Shown piece by piece: positions 7,718 through 11,239 of a stretch of 11,239 nucleotides of DNA. Made by a program: the position numbers and the translations under genes. How positions within the stretch are numbered: position 1 is the first letter of the stretch; every line of letters starts with the position of its first letter. A model generated the notes under the pieces. It was not told the origin of the DNA, ran no database searches, and was given only the letters and a program-made list of their open reading frames with translations. Source of the DNA: Pseudomonadota bacterium (GTDB lineage Bacteria; Pseudomonadota; Alphaproteobacteria; Rhizobiales; Devosiaceae); NCBI GenBank assembly GCA_023415605.1, contig JAEZKB010000235.1:1-11239 (forward strand). The letters are read 5' to 3'.

Positions 7718-8878
7718 ATGTTTGCACGGGACCGCAAGACCCCCATCGCCGAATGGTGGTGGACGATCGACAAGCAATTGCTCGCGGCCCTGGCACTTCT
7801 CCTTGTAGTGGGCATCGTGCTGAGCTTTGCGGCGAGCCCGCCGGTGGCCGAGCGTATCGGGCTCGACGCCTGGCACTTCGTCATTCGCCACGCCATGTTC
7901 TCGGCCATCGCACTTGTCGTGCTCGTCGCGACCTCGATGCTACCGCACCGGTTGGCGCGGGTGTCGGCGATTGGCGTGCTGGTAGTGAGCATCGTCCTGC
8001 TCTGGCTGACGCTGCGCTTCGGCGTCGAAGTCAAGGGCGCCAAACGCTGGGTTTCGGCCTTCGGCCAGACCATTCAGCCCTCGGAATTCGTCAAACCCGC
8101 CTATGCGGTGCTCGGCGCCTGGCTGTTTGCCGAGAGCATGAAGCAGCAGGGGATGCCAGCGCGCACGCTTGCCACCGTAATCATGCTGGTGATCGTCGGC
8201 GGCCTGCTGCTGCAGCCAGATATCGGCCAGACTGCGCTGGTGCTCGCCACCTGGGCGGCGCTGCTCTTCCTTTCGGGCATTTCGTGGTTCGTAATCTTCG
8301 GCCTTGGCGTCGCCGCTATCGGCCTGCTGTTCGGCGCCTATGCGTTCTTCCCGCACTTCGCCAAGCGCATCGACACCTTCATCAACCCCGAAGAGGGCAA
8401 CACCTACCAGGTGGACAAGGCGCTTTCATCGCTGCTCGAGGGCGGCTGGTTCGGGCGCGGCCCGGGTGAATCGCTGGCCAAGAAGGTGATCCCCGACGCC
8501 CATGCCGACTATGTGTTCTCAGCTGCGGCCGGCGAGTTCGGCATTCTCTTCTGCCTCTGCCTGGTGGCGTTGATCGCTTTCATCGTGATCCGGGCGCTGA
8601 TGCGGGCGCAACAGCAGCAGAGCCTCTTTGCTCGCCTGGCTGCCTCAACCATCGCCATCCAGTTCGGCCTGCAGTGCTCGATCAACCTGGCGGTGAATCT
8701 CAGCCTGATCCCGCCCAAGGGCATGACGCTGCCGTTCGTCTCCTATGGCGGTACCTCGATGATCGCCATCGCCTTTGGGATGGGCCTGATGCTGGCGCTA
8801 ACCCGCAAACGGCCGGAAGAGCGCATTGTCTCTGGCCTGCCGGCCTATCGCACGCCCGCGCTGGCTCCAGCCGAATGA
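7718..8878 (+). CDS. ftsW: septal peptidoglycan glycosyltransferase FtsW (SEDS family)
   Basis: FtsW is the SEDS-family polymerase that joins lipid II into glycan strands at the septum, paired with FtsI. The 386-residue product has an N-terminal cytoplasmic tail containing WWWTIDKQ at 13-20 and about ten membrane spans. Family landmarks are VKGAKRW at 105-111, QPSEFVKP at 120-127, QPDIGQT at 166-172, EEGNTYQVDKAL at 225-236 and GGWFGRGPGES at 242-252. DAHADYVF at 260-267 has D264 where the essential SEDS aspartate falls. PPKGMTLPFVSYGGTS lies at 332-347. The WWWT start and PSEFVKPA block look alphaproteobacterial. FtsW and RodA are related, but the position beside murG and the PKGMTLPFVSYGG wording support FtsW. 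The stop overlaps the murG start as ATGA. The site upstream of the ATG is only a weak Shine-Dalgarno match and may be folded in a hairpin. Confidence 0.95.
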   Translation: MFARDRKTPIAEWWWTIDKQLLAALALLLVVGIVLSFAASPPVAERIGLDAWHFVIRHAMFSAIALVVLVATSMLPHRLARVSAIGVLVVSIVLLWLTLRFGVEVKGAKRWVSAFGQTIQPSEFVKPAYAVLGAWLFAESMKQQGMPARTLATVIMLVIVGGLLLQPDIGQTALVLATWAALLFLSGISWFVIFGLGVAAIGLLFGAYAFFPHFAKRIDTFINPEEGNTYQVDKALSSLLEGGWFGRGPGESLAKKVIPDAHADYVFSAAAGEFGILFCLCLVALIAFIVIRALMRAQQQQSLFARLAASTIAIQFGLQCSINLAVNLSLIPPKGMTLPFVSYGGTSMIAIAFGMGLMLALTRKRPEERIVSGLPAYRTPALAPAE

Positions 8879-9963
8879 GTGTTTTCGTCCTCATGGCTGG
8901 CGGCACGGGAGGGCATCTCTTCCCGGCCATGGCGCTGGCGCAGGAACTCAAGCGCCGCGGCCATGTCATCCACCTGATGACCGATCATCGGGTCGCCGCC
9001 TATGGCGATAAGTTTCCGGCGACGGAAACCCATATCGTACCATCGGCGACGCCCTCGGTGCGCAATCCGGTGCAGTTCGTCCTCGCCGGCGTCAAGATCC
9101 TCTACGGCATCGGCGTTGCCGGCGGAAAGCTGCGCGGCATCAAGGCAGACGCGGTGATCGGTTTTGGTGGCTATCCGGTGTTCCCGCCCTTTCTCGCTGC
9201 CAGTTTCGGCCGTGTCCCCGGGCTGCTGCACGAGCAGAATGCGGTAATGGGTAGGGCCAACCGGGCACTCGCCCGCTACGCCAAGGCCATCGCGCTGAGT
9301 TTTGCCAAGACCGCCAAGGCAGAGCCCTTCGCCGACAAATCCATCCTCACCGGCAATCCGGTGCGCGACCGGGTGCGGGCCGTGGCGGATGCGCCCTATC
9401 CGGCGGTCGGGGAAACCTTTCGGCTCACCGTCTTTGGCGGCAGCCAAGGGGCTCGCGTCTTTGCCGACCTGGTGCCACCGGCGATCGCGCAGTTGCCGCA
9501 GGAGTTGCGATCTAAGCTCCGCGTCGTGCAGCAATGCCGGCCGGAGGATCTCGACCGGGTCGCCGAAATTTATCGGCAGGCGAAGGTGAACGTCGAACTG
9601 GCGGCTTTCTTCGACGATCTGCCCGAGCGGATCGCGCAAAGCCATCTCGTCATCGCCCGCTCCGGTGCCTCGACAGTCGCCGAACTAACTGTCATCGGCC
9701 GGCCAGCCATCCTCGTGCCGTTACCGGGCTCTATCGACGCTGACCAAAAGAACAATGCGCTCGTGGTGGAGGCGGCTGGTGGTAGCTGGATCGCCGAGCA
9801 GGCCACGCTTTCGCCACCTTCGCTTGCGACTCGGCTGGCCTCACTTTTCGGTGAGCCGGAGGCGTTGCAGAGGGCTGCCGCCGCGGCCAAGTCGCTCGGG
9901 CAACCGCAAGCGGTCGAAAAACTCGCCGACGTGGCAGAACGCCTCGCCGTCAGGGGGAAATAA
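8875..9963 (+). CDS. murG: UDP-GlcNAc:lipid I N-acetylglucosaminyltransferase MurG (lipid II synthase)
   Basis: MurG is a GT-B fold glycosyltransferase on the inner face of the cytoplasmic membrane. It adds GlcNAc to lipid I to give lipid II. The 362-residue product starts with MSVFVLMAGGTGGHLFPA, whose glycine-rich loop (9-15) is a MurG hallmark. The N-terminal domain also has GFGGYPVFP at 97-105 and HEQNAVMGRAN at 119-129. The C-terminal, UDP-GlcNAc-binding domain begins near GNPVR at 160-164. It has FGGSQGA at 187-193, ARSGASTVAEL at 261-271 and the nucleotide-sugar contact region PLPGSIDADQKNNA at 282-295. The frame is open 67 codons further upstream, but that part overlaps ftsW and has no family character. 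The ATG at 8875, overlapping the ftsW stop as ATGA, is clearly the start and implies coupled translation. Confidence 0.97.
   Translation: MSVFVLMAGGTGGHLFPAMALAQELKRRGHVIHLMTDHRVAAYGDKFPATETHIVPSATPSVRNPVQFVLAGVKILYGIGVAGGKLRGIKADAVIGFGGYPVFPPFLAASFGRVPGLLHEQNAVMGRANRALARYAKAIALSFAKTAKAEPFADKSILTGNPVRDRVRAVADAPYPAVGETFRLTVFGGSQGARVFADLVPPAIAQLPQELRSKLRVVQQCRPEDLDRVAEIYRQAKVNVELAAFFDDLPERIAQSHLVIARSGASTVAELTVIGRPAILVPLPGSIDADQKNNALVVEAAGGSWIAEQATLSPPSLATRLASLFGEPEALQRAAAAAKSLGQPQAVEKLADVAERLAVRGK
9952..9957 (+). promoter_or_regulatory. ribosome binding site of murC inside the end of murG
   Basis: AGGGGG in the last codons of murG lies nine bases before the murC ATG at 9967. It is a reasonable Shine-Dalgarno sequence and agrees with the start chosen for murC. 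Confidence 0.5.
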
Positions 9964-9966
9964 CCA

Positions 9967-11239
9967 ATGAAAATGCCGCGCAATATCGGTCCGGTGCACT
10001 TCGTCGGCATCGGGGGCATCGGGATGAGCGGCATTGCCGAAATCCTGCATAACCAAGGGTACAAGGTCCGCGGCTCGGACAGTTCCGAGAACCCCAATGT
10101 GCAGCGCCTGCGCAAGATGGGCATCGAGGTCGCCATCGGCCAGTCGGGCGAAAATCTCCGCGACGCAGCCGTGGTGGTGATCTCGTCCGCGATCAAGAAG
10201 GGCAATCCGGAGCTGGCCGCAGCGCGCGCCAAGGGTCTGCCAGTGGTGCGCCGCGCCGAGATGCTGGCTGAGATCATGCGCTTCAAGAATGCCATCGCCA
10301 TCGGCGGCACGCATGGCAAGACCACGACCACGACGCTGGTGGCGACGCTGCTCGACGCGGGCAGCATGGACCCCACGGTCATCAATGGCGGCATCATCAA
10401 CGCCTACGGCACCAATGCGCGCCTGGGGGAAGGCGAGTGGATGGTGGTCGAGGCCGACGAGAGCGACGGCACCTTCGTCAAGCTTCCGGCCGACGTCGCC
10501 ATCGTCACCAATATCGATCCGGAACATCTCGACCACTATCACGACTTCGACCACGTCAAGCAGGCGTTCCTCAACTTCGTCGAGAACGTGCCCTTCTACG
10601 GCTTTGCCGTGATGTGTCTTGACCATCCGACAGTGCAGTCGCTGGTGGGCGAAATCCGCGATCGCCGCGTCATCACCTATGGCCGCAACCCGCAGGCCGA
10701 TGTGCGTTTCCAGAACCATCGTTTCGAGGGCGGCGCCTCGCTGTTCGACGTGGTGATCCGCGACCGCAAGACCGGCGCGGAAAACGCGATCCGCGATCTT
10801 CGCCTGCCGATGCCCGGCCGTCACAACGTTTCCAACGCGACCGCCGCGATTGCTGTCGCGCATGAGCTCGGCCTTTCCGCCGAAGCGATCAGCCAAGGCC
10901 TCAGCGCCTTTGGCGGCGTCAAGCGGCGCTTCACCCATACGGGTTCGTGGAACGGCGTCGACGTGTTCGACGATTACGGCCACCACCCCGTCGAGATCAA
11001 GGCGGCACTGCGCGCCGCGCGCGATTCCGCCAAGGGGCGTGTCATCGCTATTGCCCAGCCGCACCGCTATTCCAGGCTGCACGATCTCTTCGCGGACTTT
11101 TCGGCCTGCTTCAACGACGCCGACACGATCCTGGTTGCGCCGGTCTATGCCGCCGGCGAAGAGCCGATCGACGGCGTTTCCGGGGAAGCGCTGGTTTCGC
11201 GCATCCGCGCCGGCGGCCATCGCGACGCGCGTTATGTGG
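9967..11239 (+). CDS. murC: UDP-MurNAc:L-alanine ligase MurC, 3' end cut off by the window
   Basis: MurC is the first Mur ligase. It attaches L-alanine to UDP-MurNAc using ATP in the cytoplasm. The window holds the first 424 codons of an open frame with no stop before the right edge; the family is usually about 460-490 residues, so some 40-60 are missing. HFVGIGGIGMSGIAE at 11-25 is the UDP-binding Rossmann motif typical of MurC. The P-loop is GGTHGKTTTT at 113-122. EADESDGTF is at 162-170, TNIDPEHLDHY at 181-191, GRHNVSNA at 284-291, GVKRRF at 317-322, DDYGHHPVEI at 335-344 and QPHRYSR at 364-370. GIGGIGMSG and DDYGHHP distinguish MurC from the other Mur ligases, so this is not the missing MurD. 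The gene starts three bases after the murG stop. In related genomes murB, ddl and ftsQAZ follow. Confidence 0.96.
   Translation, partial: MKMPRNIGPVHFVGIGGIGMSGIAEILHNQGYKVRGSDSSENPNVQRLRKMGIEVAIGQSGENLRDAAVVVISSAIKKGNPELAAARAKGLPVVRRAEMLAEIMRFKNAIAIGGTHGKTTTTTLVATLLDAGSMDPTVINGGIINAYGTNARLGEGEWMVVEADESDGTFVKLPADVAIVTNIDPEHLDHYHDFDHVKQAFLNFVENVPFYGFAVMCLDHPTVQSLVGEIRDRRVITYGRNPQADVRFQNHRFEGGASLFDVVIRDRKTGAENAIRDLRLPMPGRHNVSNATAAIAVAHELGLSAEAISQGLSAFGGVKRRFTHTGSWNGVDVFDDYGHHPVEIKAALRAARDSAKGRVIAIAQPHRYSRLHDLFADFSACFNDADTILVAPVYAAGEEPIDGVSGEALVSRIRAGGHRDARYV

Noticed and set aside
7639..8469. A 276-codon plus-strand frame starting in the mraY-ftsW gap, considered as a MurD remnant
   Set aside because: It is out of frame with ftsW, is Arg/Ala/Pro-rich, and lacks the Mur ligase P-loop and other motifs.
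9841..11220. Minus-strand open frame of 459 codons opposite murC
   Set aside because: It is an antisense shadow. The plus strand encodes MurC with a complete set of motifs, and such mirror frames are common in GC-rich alphaproteobacterial genes.
9967..11239. The possibility that the last gene is MurD rather than MurC
   Set aside because: GIGGIGMSG at the N-terminus, GGTHGKTTTT and DDYGHHP are MurC hallmarks.

Overview
This window is a GC-rich stretch of an alphaproteobacterial chromosome, most likely from the Hyphomicrobiales. The protein texture resembles Devosia and its relatives, but I cannot fix the genus without a search. It holds the 3' part of the RNase P RNA gene (rnpB), followed by the first two thirds of the division and cell wall (dcw) cluster. 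Everything is on the plus strand. The rnpB-then-dcw arrangement, the small membrane-anchored FtsL and the meso-diaminopimelate-type MurE fit a Gram-negative alphaproteobacterium.

Layout: rnpB 3' part (1 to about 340); a non-coding leader (341-525); rsmH (mraW); ftsL; ftsI (PBP3); murE; murF; mraY; a 118-base gap; ftsW; murG; and murC, which runs off the right edge after 424 codons. Genes are packed tightly. rsmH/ftsL and ftsW/murG share ATGA stop/start overlaps, ftsL/ftsI overlap, and murE/murF and murG/murC lie within a few bases of each other. This suggests one long transcript, perhaps reinforced at the mraY-ftsW gap.

The genes work as one pathway. MurC, MurE and MurF (with MurD, which is not here) build UDP-MurNAc-pentapeptide in the cytoplasm. 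MraY puts it on undecaprenyl phosphate as lipid I, and MurG adds GlcNAc to make lipid II. FtsW polymerises lipid II at the septum with the transpeptidase FtsI, and FtsL belongs to the complex that activates them. RsmH methylates 16S rRNA and is a customary passenger of the cluster.

The main departure from the textbook order is what is absent. murD is missing from its usual place between mraY and ftsW, and mraZ is missing from its usual place between rnpB and rsmH. Smaller points are a C in the RNase P position expected to be the U of the L15 GGU motif, a murE gene whose best ribosome binding site supports a GTG start rather than the upstream ATG, and a small GC hairpin just before ftsW. I saw no mobile element, CRISPR array, tRNA, phage gene or novel defence-type system. 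This is essentially a housekeeping region.
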